The notes under the pieces: model-generated
The model's input: only the letters and a program-made list of their open reading frames with translations
What the model was told of the DNA's origin: nothing
Databases searched by the model: none
Assembly (NCBI GenBank): GCA_009809945.1
Contig: WTPW01000189.1
Span: forward strand, 416,854 to 480,853
Direction: 5' to 3'
From: Gigaspora margarita
Lineage: Eukaryota > Glomeromycota > Glomeromycetes > Diversisporales > Gigasporaceae
Length of the DNA: 64,000 bases
Position numbers and translations under genes: made by a program
Shown here: piece by piece, positions 34,490 to 44,429 of the stretch
Layout: each line of letters opens with the position of its first letter
Position numbering within the stretch: the first letter of the stretch is position 1

Positions 34490-35640
34490 TGTTATCTATT
34501 CCTATTATTCATGTAAATTCTGAAAAAGCTCGTGAATTAGATATATCTATTGCTTTGCGTAAGATTTATTATCAACCTAATGGCTATCAAAGAACTGTGA
34601 AAAAATTGTTTAAGCTTCTCTAAAGGCTGGGTTCGACTTTGTTGAGAATGAAGTATGTGATTGGCTTGAAAAACAGGCTTTATTTCAAATTCAAAAGCCT
34701 TGGCCAAGATTTATTCCTAGAGCTTCATTTAATAGCATACAGATTCCTAATGAATGCCATCAAGCTGATATTCTTTATATGCCTCATGATATGATTAATA
34801 ACAAAATATATAAATAATGTTTATGTATAGTTGACGTTGCTTCCAGATATAAGTGGGTAGTTCCTTTAACTGATAAGACATCTAATAGTGTAGCTAAAGC
34901 CTTTAAGAAAGTTTATAGTAATTCCAAGTGCCCTCTTATTTGGCCTAAATTATTAATAGTCGATCCTGGTTCAGAATTTAAATCTGATTGTAAAGAATTA
35001 ATGGATAAATATAATGTTAAAATTAAGGTTGGCACGTCTCATAGATCCCAGGCTATTGTTGAAAGATTTAATCATACTTTGGCAGAAAAATTGTTTCGAT
35101 TGCAAGATGCTTCAGATTTATTATTGCCTATATCTAAGATATCAAGAGCTTGGGTTAGAAATCTTCATATAATTATTGATAATCTTAATAATTTGGTGAC
35201 TAGATTAATTGGCATGGCCCCTGCTAAAGTTATAAAAATGAAACAAATTATTTCGTCATCTTCTAAATTATGCAATGGATCTATGGGCTTTGAAGAATCC
35301 AAGCTATCATATAATACCTCTGTAAGATATTTACTTGAACCTGGTGAGCTAGAAGGTGAAAGTAAAAGATTGACTGATTGCAATTGGTCACCTCAAGTTT
35401 ATCATATTCGTGAGTCTTTGGTACAAAAAATCAGCCTATCTTATATTGGCTAAAAGATGATAAGGACAATGGACCAAAGCAGTCTTTTGTCAGAGAAGAG
35501 CTTTTAATCGTAAAGGATGTGCAATTACCTCCTCAGTGGGTGCTTGCGAATTAGACCCAAAGGGTTATTGCTTTGCAATAAAATTTTATGATATGAATGC
35601 TGCTCGTGGAATGCTTCAAGTTGGTGTTCCTGGTCTTTTA
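34490..35640 (+). pseudogene. Maverick-type DDE integrase, frameshifted
   Basis: Would join the element ends to target DNA. ATG at 34490 begins MLSIPIIHVNSEKARELDIS. A frameshift near 34615 and a TAA at ~34815 precede the core. The rve-type catalytic core has QADILYMPHD (first Asp), VDVASRYKWVVPLTDKTS, IVDPGSEFKSDCKELM (second Asp) and HRSQAIVERFNHTLAEKL (Glu). The clean frame is 35001-35453. A second frameshift near 35425 leads to the C-terminal FVREELLI...QLPPQWVLAN typical of Maverick integrases, and a double-hairpin module then interrupts. The catalytic triad residues are all present, but the gene is broken. It is retroviral-integrase-like rather than a transposon pogo or hAT type. Confidence 0.85.
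35554..35579 (+). repeat. Double-hairpin module, copy 8
   Basis: 23 of 26 match; it follows the integrase C-terminus. Confidence 0.75.
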
Positions 35641-35654
35641 TAAATTAAGAAATG

Positions 35655-36132
35655 CTTCGTATTTAATTTTCTGATAGATATTTATCTATATTATATATAT
35701 TATCAATTTCATTATTATCAAGGAAGTTATCAATTTCACTTCAAATTTTAGTTAAATCTTTGAAATATGGTTTTGCTAATTTATAATATAAAAGATTAAG
35801 ATCTCCAATAGCTTTTAATAGTTTGGGTTCAAATCTATACCATTGTTTATATTGCTCTTTCATCTCCATATATTTTTCTTTATTCGGAAATCTGATTTTT
35901 GCACATTTTACTATATATTCATCTGGCTCTTCATCATTAAATAAATTCCTATATTGCTTTTTATAACCTTTCATTAACTTTCCATCTCTAGGCTTTCCGC
36001 AATAATCTGCTACTATAACTATCTCTTTAATAGCTTTAGCAATGTCTTGCTATTTAGGCATTAATTGATTTTCAGTTGAGAATTTGGCCTCATTGGATAA
36101 CTGATTGATGTTTTTATTAGTAGATGACATTT
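35655..36132 (-). pseudogene. Unknown small element gene next to the right TIR
   Basis: A single frame from MSSTNKNINQLSNEAKF (36130) to about 35655, broken by TAG at ~36050 (after LMPK) and TGA at 35741. It is rich in Lys/Tyr/Glu with aromatic-basic runs (KGYKKQYRNLFND, EQYKQWYRFEPKLLKAIGDL). No domain is recognised. It begins ~35 bp inside the right TIR on the minus strand, with the integrase facing it. Confidence 0.45.
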
Positions 36133-36259
36133 GAATATATGATATGTTTTGATTATCTAAAGTTTTGTATATGGGTGCTGGTACGTAATTCCTTATCTGT
36201 TACTTATAAAATATTTTTATTCAATTTGAAAATTAATATGTACTAGGCATATATAAAAA

Positions 36260-36493
36260 ATGCAATTAGGTGAATATATATGTGATTTCCTTTTATATAC
36301 TAGAGCGATATGTAGTCGATCATGTATGAATCCTAAAGGGTGCTGGCTTCATAAAAATGCTATTAGATGTTATCCTTGTACTGATTGTAGTAAACCTACT
36401 CATTCTGGAAGTAAACGATGTCCAGATCATACTAGAAACTATTATGTTGCTAAACATTATCAAAAGTATTATAAAAGGAAAATAGATACTTAA
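36260..36493 (+). CDS. Small Cys-rich protein encoded within the right TIR
   Basis: 77-aa ORF, ATG at 36260 (MQLGEYICDFLLYTRAIC), otherwise the twin of the left TIR ORF: RSCMN, KGCWLHKN, RCYPCTDCSKPTH, KRCPDHTR, KHYQKYYKRK. The start here is better supported because ATG lies in a conserved position. The left copy has TGATTTCC-region changes and a stop-like break before its shorter ATG. A putative zinc-binding fold; function unknown. Confidence 0.55.
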   Translation: MQLGEYICDFLLYTRAICSRSCMNPKGCWLHKNAIRCYPCTDCSKPTHSGSKRCPDHTRNYYVAKHYQKYYKRKIDT

Positions 36494-36767
36494 TTTTTGG
36501 TACCTTGTTTTATATATAGATGAATAGTATATAATATCAGGTGTGACGATGCAATCAATTTTTTGTCATTATCCAATATGATTATAAAATGTAAAAATAG
36601 TGAGTTCAAGCTATATAATTTTTGGTACCCTGGTTTTTAATATAGGTACTAAAGAGATTTTATAGAATATAGGCTTTATATGACGATTAAAAAGCAAAAT
36701 GAATACTTTTGTACCCAGGGTACCAAAAAATTGTCCCAGAACTCCCATTTTTGCCCTACTAATCATT

Positions 36768-37214
36768 GAATTCCAATTACTAGAATACAAGAAAATCCCA
36801 TTTGTGTAGATTTTATAAATATCGAATGATCTTGCTAATCAAGTGGTCCAAATTTAATAATTTAGTACCATACGATTCCTCTCGATGAGATGGTTCGAAT
36901 AGTACCAAAAACATTAAAATTGGATTACAGGTTAACAAGTTATTCATAAAAAACAATTTGCAGTGCAGTTTTGTGCAGAAATTTAAATTTCTTTTTTAAA
37001 TTTCTGTGCAGAACTGCACCGCAAATAGTTTTTTACAAATAACTTGTTAACCAGTGATCCAATTTTAATATTTTTGGTACCATTCGAACCGTCTCATCGA
37101 TAGAAATCGAATAGTACCAAAATCATTAAATTTGGACCACTGGTTGGCAAGAACGTTTGATGTTTATAAAATCTACATAAATGTGATTTTCTTGTGTTCT
37201 AGTGATTAGAATTC
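36768..37214. repeat. 447-bp palindrome inside the right TIR
   Basis: Arms GAATTC...AATCAAGTGGTCCAAATTTA and TAAATTTGGACCACTGGTT...GAATTC meet near 36990 (AAATTTCTTTTTTAAATTT). Each arm resembles the terminal sequence of the giant element itself (GGTCCAAA, CAAGTTATT, GTGCAGA order). It therefore looks like two related ends joined head to head, inserted between GCCCT and CGAC. Confidence 0.75.
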
Positions 37215-37368
37215 GACGGTTTTGGTACCATTCGATCCGGCTCATCGATACGAATCGAATGGTACCAAAATCATTAAGTTTGGACTACTGGATCACAAGT
37301 TATTGCAAAATTTGGTAAAATTTTCTAGGGTCGCAGATTTGTGCAGATCTGTGCTTTATTTATTTTCC

Positions 37369-38060
37369 CGATGTAGGTCACAAAAAATTAAAATTTTTTA
37401 TAATAGCTCTAAGCAAGGATTTTTACTAATACAAATAAGCATTATTAGCATATAACTTTAAAAATTTATTAAAAAATAAGTAAATAAATCATTTAACTTA
37501 TAAAAAAAATAAAATAATATCAAAAAAAATAAAAATATAAAAAATATAAAAAATATATATATTATAAATAAAAATAAACTATAATAAATTAGAACTTACT
37601 TATTATTTGTGCACCTAGGTCCAGTCTGGAATCAGACCAGACTTAAACTCTAAATTTTACTAATAATTATTTCAGTTTGGTTCTGGTTTAAAGTTTGAAA
37701 ACTAATTTGATCCAAATATATTTAATATTTTTTGGTGCTGAACAAGTTTACTTAGTGCATTAAGTTAGAATCATTAAGTAAAATTTTGTGAATCATAAGA
37801 TTTTATAGAATTTTATTAATTTTTTTTTATGTTTTAGCAATCCTGCCTTTATTATTTCAGAGTTAAGTACAATAGTGCTATTGCAAAACACCTATATGAT
37901 AACACTGCTATTACCCTCCATTTCACAATAAAGACTCATCCGGTAACCGAAGTACCTAAATGCAATCTGCCACAACAACTATTTCCTCCTTAAAAACCTT
38001 AGCAATGCATGCGTCTGATTTTTAAATCACTATTGGCAGTTGTTAGCCTTGTCAAGATTG
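37369..38060. other. AT-rich flank with one satellite fragment
   Basis: 37690-37815 is a partial copy of the palindromic satellite seen at 42450-43860 (GTTTACTTAGTGCATTAAG). The rest is low-complexity A/T and holds no gene. Confidence 0.5.
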
Positions 38061-38064
38061 CTAA

Positions 38065-38945
38065 CTTTCCTTAATTGATAATTCGCCTGTCAACTAGAGA
38101 ATGACAAAATGTGGTGTGCTTCCATCTAAATTTTTTTTATTAAGTTAACGATACATGTCTACTAATTGAAAGTTGTAAAGCTCATCGAGATGCATCTAAT
38201 AGTGGTTAGAACATCCAAATCGGCCTAGTAGTTGGTGAGATATCTTAGAAAAACAATTGGCTGGCTATATAAAATCCTGTGATGCAGATTATATATAAAA
38301 ATCACTATAGGCGAAATGTGGAGTGCTTATATCTAAAAAATTTTATCTTACTAAGTTAACGATACATGTCCACTAATTAAAAGTTGTAGAGCTCATTGAG
38401 ACATATCTAATGGTGGTTAGATTATCCAAATCGTCCTAGTGGATAGTGAGATATCGTCGAAAAACCATTGGCCAACTATATAAAATCTTGTAAACAAACA
38501 TTGTTTACATATAGTTGGCCAATTATTTTTGATGATATCTTGCCATTCACTAGGCCAATTTGGATGATTTAATCACTGTTAGATGTATCTCGATGAGCTC
38601 TACAACTTTTAATTAGTGGANNNNNNNNNNNNNNNNNNNNNNNNNNNNNNNNNNNNNNNNNNNNNNNNNNNNNNNNNNNNNNNNNNNNNNNNNNNNNNNN
38701 NNNNNNNNNNNNNNNNNNNNNNNNNNNNNNNNNNNNNNNNNNNNNNNNNNNNNNNNNNNNNNNNNNNNNNNNNNNNNNNNNNNNNNNNNNNNNNNNNNNN
38801 NNNNNATCTCGATGAGCTCTACAACTTTTAATTAGTGGACATGTATCGTTAACTTAATAAGAAAAAAATTTTTCGATGGAAGCATGTCACTTTTCGTCAT
38901 TTTCCAGTTGACAAGCAGATTATCAATTAATCTTCCTTATCTAGC
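38065..38945. mobile_element. Inverted-repeat element built of two palindromic units, with assembly gap
   Basis: Outer arms: TTGATAATTCGCCTGTCAACT (left) against AGTTGACAAGCAGATTATCAA (right). Inside, GTTAACGATACATGTC plus CTACTAATT/TAATTAGTGG blocks occur twice forward (38140, 38350) and inverted (38490-38620, 38806-38870). The centre is lost in a run of Ns. Confidence 0.65.
38621..38805. other. Assembly gap (185 N)
   Basis: The run of Ns lies inside the palindrome, and the same sequence (ATCTCGATGAGCTCTACAAC) occurs on both sides. The gap is probably caused by the repeat. Confidence 0.95.
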
Positions 38946-39570
38946 CTCTAGGATAAGGAGACTTAAAGCCCTACCCTTACAAACAAAAGGTGTTTACGAA
39001 ACTAAAAGGTGAGTAAAAAAAAGGAGTAAATCTACAAAACCTAAATGAAAACCAAAAACTAACTACAAACAAAAAAAGAAAAAAGAAAAGGAAGACAAAG
39101 AAAAGTCAGCAATCTTTACAAAGATTGTGATTATATTTAAAAATTATATAGACTGCATAAAGTATACTGCTACTACTCTATCAAAGTACTATATGTAGAA
39201 AAAAAAGAACAAGAATGAACAAATATGTCTAAAAATGCAATAATATGAGAATTTTCTAGATGGTTCCATAAAGATTTCTGTCACGTCATTCATTGTTTAT
39301 CCCATATACAGTAAACATGTTCCACTCCTAATATCAACAATTCTATTTTGGTAGACGCATAACCCAAATTGAAAGCAGTAAACACTGCCAATCTTTTGAA
39401 GGAGGTAAACTAAAAAGCCCACTTTGTTGAAAATATAACAAAAGCCAAAGGAGCAAGAGGGAGGTATACTATATTATAATGAGTTGGCAGAGTTACACTA
39501 TATAGAAAAATATTTCTAATCCAATATTTACTTCTGCTAGAGCTTCTATAAATTTTGACTGAACTCTAGA
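38946..39570. other. Non-coding interval
   Basis: A-rich tract at 39000-39110. No gene seen. Confidence 0.4.
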
Positions 39571-39574
39571 GCTT

Positions 39575-39655
39575 GTCTATTACTTTTTCGCTTGGTAATA
39601 CTATAGTTTTCTGCTAGGAGACCTCGCTTACAAGGGTTCAACTCCCATCAGCAAA
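39575..39655 (+). other. tRNA-like remnant (B-box match)
   Basis: GGGTTCAACTCCC (39627-39639) fits the pol III B box exactly, followed by an acceptor-like ATCAGCA. A D-arm-like CTTGGTAA lies ~50 bp upstream. The acceptor and anticodon stems cannot be paired well, so it is at best a tRNA pseudogene or SINE head. Confidence 0.3.
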
Positions 39656-40159
39656 TTTTATATATAGATATATATTGATTACTAACCATGTGGATATATA
39701 TCAATTACACACACCCCTGCCATAATTTATGATAGTGATAGTAATCGATATATATCTGATATAGATATTAATTGATATATAATGATAGTGATTATAATTG
39801 ATACATATCCATGATAGTTTAAAATCAATATACAAAATGCATCTGTTTATATAATCATGCTTTTTTATTTATTATTATTATTATATATTATTTTAAATTA
39901 AATATACAATATTCGCAAGTTTTCGCAATTTATTATTTTTTTATTTATTATTATATATTATATTTTAAATATTACATATTTTATTATATATTATTATAAA
40001 AAAAATAACAAAAAAAATAAAACCAAAAAAGAACGAAACTGAAAAAAAATAACGAAAATAAAATAAAAATAAAAAAAAATAAACTATTATATTTGCTTAT
40101 ATTTGCTTATATTTGCTTATTTTTGATTATATTTACTAATATTTGCTCATATTTGCTAC
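39656..40159. repeat. ATCGATATATA-type low-complexity and A-rich repeats
   Basis: 39660-39830 repeats GATATATATCAATT motifs; 40085-40155 repeats TATTTGCTTA (10-11 bp). No gene. Confidence 0.6.
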
Positions 40160-40160
40160 N

Positions 40161-40498
40161 ACAAAATGCATCTGTTTATATAATCATGCTTTTTTATTTA
40201 TTATTATTATTATATATTATTTTAAATTAAATATACAATATTCGCAAGTTTTCGCAATTTAATATAAAATTTTATTTTTTTATTTATTATTATATATTAT
40301 ATTTTAAATATTATATATTTTATTATATATTATTATAAAAAAAATAACAAAAAAAATAAAACCAAAAAAGAACGAAACTGAAAAAAAATAACGAAAATAA
40401 AATAAAAATAAAAAAAAATAAACTATTATATTTGCTTATATTTGCTTATATTTGCTTATTTTTGATTATATTTACTAATATTTGCTCATATTTGCTAC
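40161..40498. repeat. Duplicate of 39832-40159 after a single N (likely assembly overlap)
   Basis: It begins ACAAAATGCATCTG exactly like 39832 and tracks it to the TATTTGCTTA repeats, apart from a ~10-bp insertion (AATATAAAAT). The join is a single N at 40160. Confidence 0.75.
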
Positions 40499-41440
40499 TA
40501 CTTGCAAAGTGCCAGAGAAGTTAGAATTGATGTTCTTGTAAAGTGCTGGAATAGTTACGTCATTTTCTTGTGCAAAGTCTGAAAAAATTAAGAAATAAAA
40601 AAAAGAACAAAAAACAAAAAGTAAAACCAAAAAAAATAATGAAAAAAAATGAAAACAAAAAAAATAAACTATTATATTTGCTTCTATTTGCTCATATTTG
40701 CTCATATTCACTTCTATTCACTTATATTCACTTATTTTCACTACTTTCTAAAAAATAGTAAGTAAAAAAAATAAAAAACTATTTTTCAGAAGTGTTAGTA
40801 TTATACCACCTGTACAAATGCAAGAGAAACAAGAAAACTTACCCCATACGACCCCATACAAATGCAAGAGAATGAGCAAGACCACCCCATATGAATGCAA
40901 GAGAAATGAGCAAGACCACCCCATATGAATGCAAGAGAAGAAAAACAAATGGACCATCTACAAGAATACCAAAAATCTACACAATACTATCTACAAGAAT
41001 ACTGAGAGGCACGTAAAGCCATTCTACAAGAACACCAACAATACTAGCTAGTGACAATTCCAACGATGACACCAATGACAATATCAACTACAATATCAGT
41101 GATGATACCAACTCAACAACACCAATGCGTTGCCTTGTGCAAGGTGTCAGAAAGTTACTATATTTTATGCCAAAAAGTGTTTTTTTGTAGAAATAAAATA
41201 AAAAAAATTAAAAATAATAAATAAAAGAAAAAAATGAAAAAACAAATGAAACAAAATGATACTAAATGAAAACAAAAAAAAACAATATAAAAGTGATAGA
41301 AAATCTAAATTATAAAAAAAAAATAAACAAAGATCTAATCTGATCTTGTACTATGATCATCAAAACATTTTGAAACATTTCAAAAATATTAATTAAACGC
41401 GTCCTTGGTATAACCCAGGATACAGATCTACTAATTCAGT
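40499..41440. repeat. Minisatellite-containing non-coding interval
   Basis: 40820-40935: about three units of CCCATATGAATGCAAGAG plus AAATGAGCAAGACCAC. 41030-41120: repeated GATGACACCAA/CAATATCA motifs. Two GCAAAGTGCCAG/GCAAGGTGTCAG motifs may be ends of a related repeat. No gene. Confidence 0.5.
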
Positions 41441-42300
41441 TCAGTCTTAAAATATATCTTTTTGCTATATATCAAAAAGACTAAATATCATTAAAGAGCA
41501 AATATATCGATATATACCGTTAAATGATAAATATCGTTAAATAACTAATTATCGATATATATCAATTATATTAATATCGATATAAATTATTTATTAGATT
41601 TATATCACAATGTAGCAGACATATTACTATCGATATATAGTAATATTTGGTTAATTTTCAATATATATCAAATATTTTTAATAGATTATATATTGATAAT
41701 TAACAAATATCGCTATATATCAATAGTAATAGGTCTGCTAGATTGTGAGATGAATCTAATAAATGATTTATATTGATATTAATATAATCAGAGTCCGTAT
41801 TATTTTACTAAAAATCACTTCACAGACAATCCATTTCACCGACAAATTATTCACCGACAAGTTCATTTTACTGACAGTTCATTTCACCGAAGCTCATTTC
41901 ACCAACAAGTTTTTTTCTAAAAAGCACACTAACTTAACCATAATTTTACCCTGGCCCTACCCTGACCCTAATGACAATGACCAGAATTACTTTGTCAGTG
42001 AAATGGGCTCCGGTGAAATAAACTATCAGCAAAATAAACTTGTCAGTAAATAATTTGTCAGTGAAATGGGGTGTCTGTGAAGTGATTGGCAGTGAAATGA
42101 TTGCCACCCATATAATCGATATATATTGATAATTAGTTATTTAACAATATTTATCATTTACCAGTATATATCATTTTTTAGTTATGTATCGTTATATAAT
42201 CTAAATTATCGATATATACCATTATTTTCTAATCGATATTCATCGATTTATTGCTATATATCGATATATATCTTTATAAAAAATTTTCTGATATCTTTTT
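41441..42300. repeat. Large inverted repeat of CGATATATA motifs split by a MITE
   Basis: 41450-41760 (TATCGATATATACCGTTAAA...) is the inverse of 42105-42290 (...TTAACAATATTTATCA). The MITE 41813-42087 lies between the arms. Confidence 0.55.
41813..42087. mobile_element. MITE with CACTTCACAGACA termini and repeated CACCGACAA motifs
   Basis: Ends AATCACTTCACAGACA and TGTCTGTGAAGTGATT are inverted repeats. Subterminal TTCACCGACAA/TTGTCAGTGAAAT motifs recur four to five times on each side. 275 bp with no coding capacity. Confidence 0.7.
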
Positions 42301-42439
42301 CAACTCTATTTTATTACAACCAAAACATGCAGTGAATGATCTTTAGTCTTAGCTACTACCGGTGAAGTTCTGTTGTAGTTAGACATATTATTTATATAGT
42401 TTTCATAGGTCAGCATTTGTGAAAAAAAATGGTATGAGG

Positions 42440-43870
42440 GATCATCAGAAAGAGTTGTCATAGAATTTTATTAATAAAATTCTATAAAATCTTATAATTC
42501 ACAATATTTTACTAAATAATTCTAACTTGATGCACTAAATAAACTTGTTCAGCACCTAAATATATATCAAATCAGCAGAATTTTTTCATTTTATTTTAAA
42601 ATTTGAAGAATAGATACATAATTTTGCTTTTTGATCAAAAAAGTCAAATTTAAGCATCTTTTCTTCAAATTTCAAGTAAAATAAAAACAATTCTGCTAAT
42701 TTAATGTATTTTTAGGTGCTAAATAAGTTTACTTAGCATATTAAGTTAGAATTAATTGGCAAAATCTTGTGAATAATAAGATTTTATAGAATTTTATTAA
42801 TAAACTTCTATAAAATCTTAAGATTTTGCTAATTGATTAACTTAGTGCACTAAGTAAACTTATTTAGCACCTAAAAATATATTAACTCAGCAAAATTTTT
42901 TATTTTACTTGAAATTTGGAGAAAAGATGCTTAAATTTGACTTTTTTGATCAAACATCAAAAATTGTGCATCAATTCTTCAAATTTTAAGTAAAATGAAA
43001 AAAATTCTGCTAAATTGATGCATATATAGGTACTAAACAAGTTTACTAAGTGCATCAAGTTAGAATTATTTAGTAAAATGTTGTGAATTATAAGATTTTA
43101 TAAAATTTTATTAATAAAATTCTATAAAATCTTAAGATTTACAAAATTTTATTATTAAATTATAACTTAATGCACTAAATAAGCTTGTTTGTAACTTAAT
43201 AATACATTAAATTGGTAGTGTTGTTTTTATTTTACTTGAAATTTGAAGAAAAGTTGTATAAATTTGACTGTTTTGATCAAAAATTCAAAATTATGCATCT
43301 ATTATCCAAATTCAAGTAAAATAAAAATAATTCTGCCAATTTGATTTATTTTTAGGTACTAAACAAGTTTACTTAGTGCATAAAGTTAGAATTAATTAAT
43401 AAATATTTGTGAATTATAAGATTTAATAGAATTCTATTAATAAATTCTATAAAATCTTATGATTCACACAATTTTACTAATTATTTCTAACTTAATGCAC
43501 TAAATAAACTTGTTTAGCACCTAAAAATACATTAAATAAGCAGAATTTTTTATTTTACTTGAAATTTGAAAAAAAATGCTTAAATTTGACTTTATTGATC
43601 TAAATTCTAAAATTATGCATCTATTCTCCAAATTTTAAGTAAAATAAAAAAAATTCTGTTGATTTGATGTATTTTTAGGTGCTAATTAAGTTTACTTAGT
43701 GCATGAAGTAGAATTAATTAGTAAAATTTTGCAAATTATAAGATTTTATAGAATTTTATTAATAAAATTCTATAAAATCTTATGATTCACAAAATGTTAC
43801 TAATTAATTCTAACTTAATGCACTAAGTAAACTTGTTCAGCACCAAAAAATACATATTTAGACTTAGACC
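42440..43870. repeat. Tandem array of ~320-bp palindromic satellite units
   Basis: AAATTCTATAAAATCTTA recurs near 42478, 42810, 43122, 43450 and 43767, always followed by CTAACTTAATGCACTAA and TTAGCACCTAAAAATAC, then by the inverted versions. Each unit is a long imperfect palindrome with further hairpins (TTACTTGAAATTTGAAGAA / TTCTTCAAATTTTAAGTAA). No gene. Confidence 0.85.
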
Positions 43871-44420
43871 AGTTTGCAGACTTAAGATCAGACTTAGACT
43901 AAAATCAGACTTGACTAAAAAGTATAAATACAAAAGTCTAAGTCTAGTTTAAAATTAGACCAGACTCAGACTTGTATTATTTACCAAATTTAGAAAGCCA
44001 GATTAATTTAGTTCTATACTAAGAATACCTTAAATTAAATATGTAGTATTTAAACAAATAGATATATTATGTTTTTTTTTTATTAATATAATGTCATAGT
44101 AGAAACTTTGTTATAGCAACCTTAAATTAATTCTAAGGTTATCAAGTTAGAGATGGGTGAGAGGTCAGATAAGTTCTTGGACCAGGCTGACAAATTTCTC
44201 CAACCTGAAAACTAGTTGAAGTAAAGAGATATGGCTATAGAAAAATTCTATTGTAAAGATTTCTAACTACATTTGTGCTACAGAGCACCCAATGTGACAT
44301 TACACCTCCTATTTCCTATTTTATACTATTATTAATTTAAGTGAATAAAATAAATCTAGTTAGGATAGGTTGGAGAAAACCTAAGGTATTAATCATGACA
44401 TTATAAAAAGCATGTTGTTA
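43871..44420. other. Non-coding interval
   Basis: 43880-43980 repeats AGACTTAGAC-like words and is inversely related to 37618-37660 (CCAGTCTGGAATCAGACC), hinting that 37.6-43.98 kb was bounded by inverted repeats. Nothing else seen. Confidence 0.35.
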
Positions 44421-44429
44421 GAGAGTAGC

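Larger units (their letters stand above)
17996..37368. mobile_element. 19.4-kb Maverick/Polinton-like giant element with ~0.74-kb TIRs
   Basis: The ends are inverted repeats: 17996-18741 matches the reverse complement of 36164-37368, allowing for a 447-bp palindrome inserted in the right copy. Inside are a B-family DNA polymerase (plus strand, left) and a DDE integrase (plus strand, right), the pair that defines Mavericks/Polintons. Between them are a retropepsin-like gene, a SANT-like gene, unknown ORFs, and a second retropepsin plus Gag-like block. I could not find the usual packaging ATPase, major or minor capsid, or adenovirus-type cysteine protease. No 6-bp target duplication was found (flanks TATATCA and CGATGT). 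All large genes carry stops or frameshifts, so the element is dead. Confidence 0.85.
36164..37368 (-). repeat. Right terminal inverted repeat of the giant element (with insertion)
   Basis: Reverse complement of 17996-18741, with scattered substitutions, plus a 447-bp palindrome at 36768-37214. The outer end reads TTATTTATTTTCC (37368). Confidence 0.85.

Noticed and set aside
38616..38831. ORF across the N gap
   Set aside because: It is translated through Ns and is meaningless.
39575..39655. Intact tRNA gene
   Set aside because: A B-box match exists, but the acceptor and anticodon stems do not pair.
41763..42053. 96-codon ORF
   Set aside because: It lies almost wholly in a MITE, and its Thr/Phe-rich repeats come from the CACCGACAA subterminal repeats.
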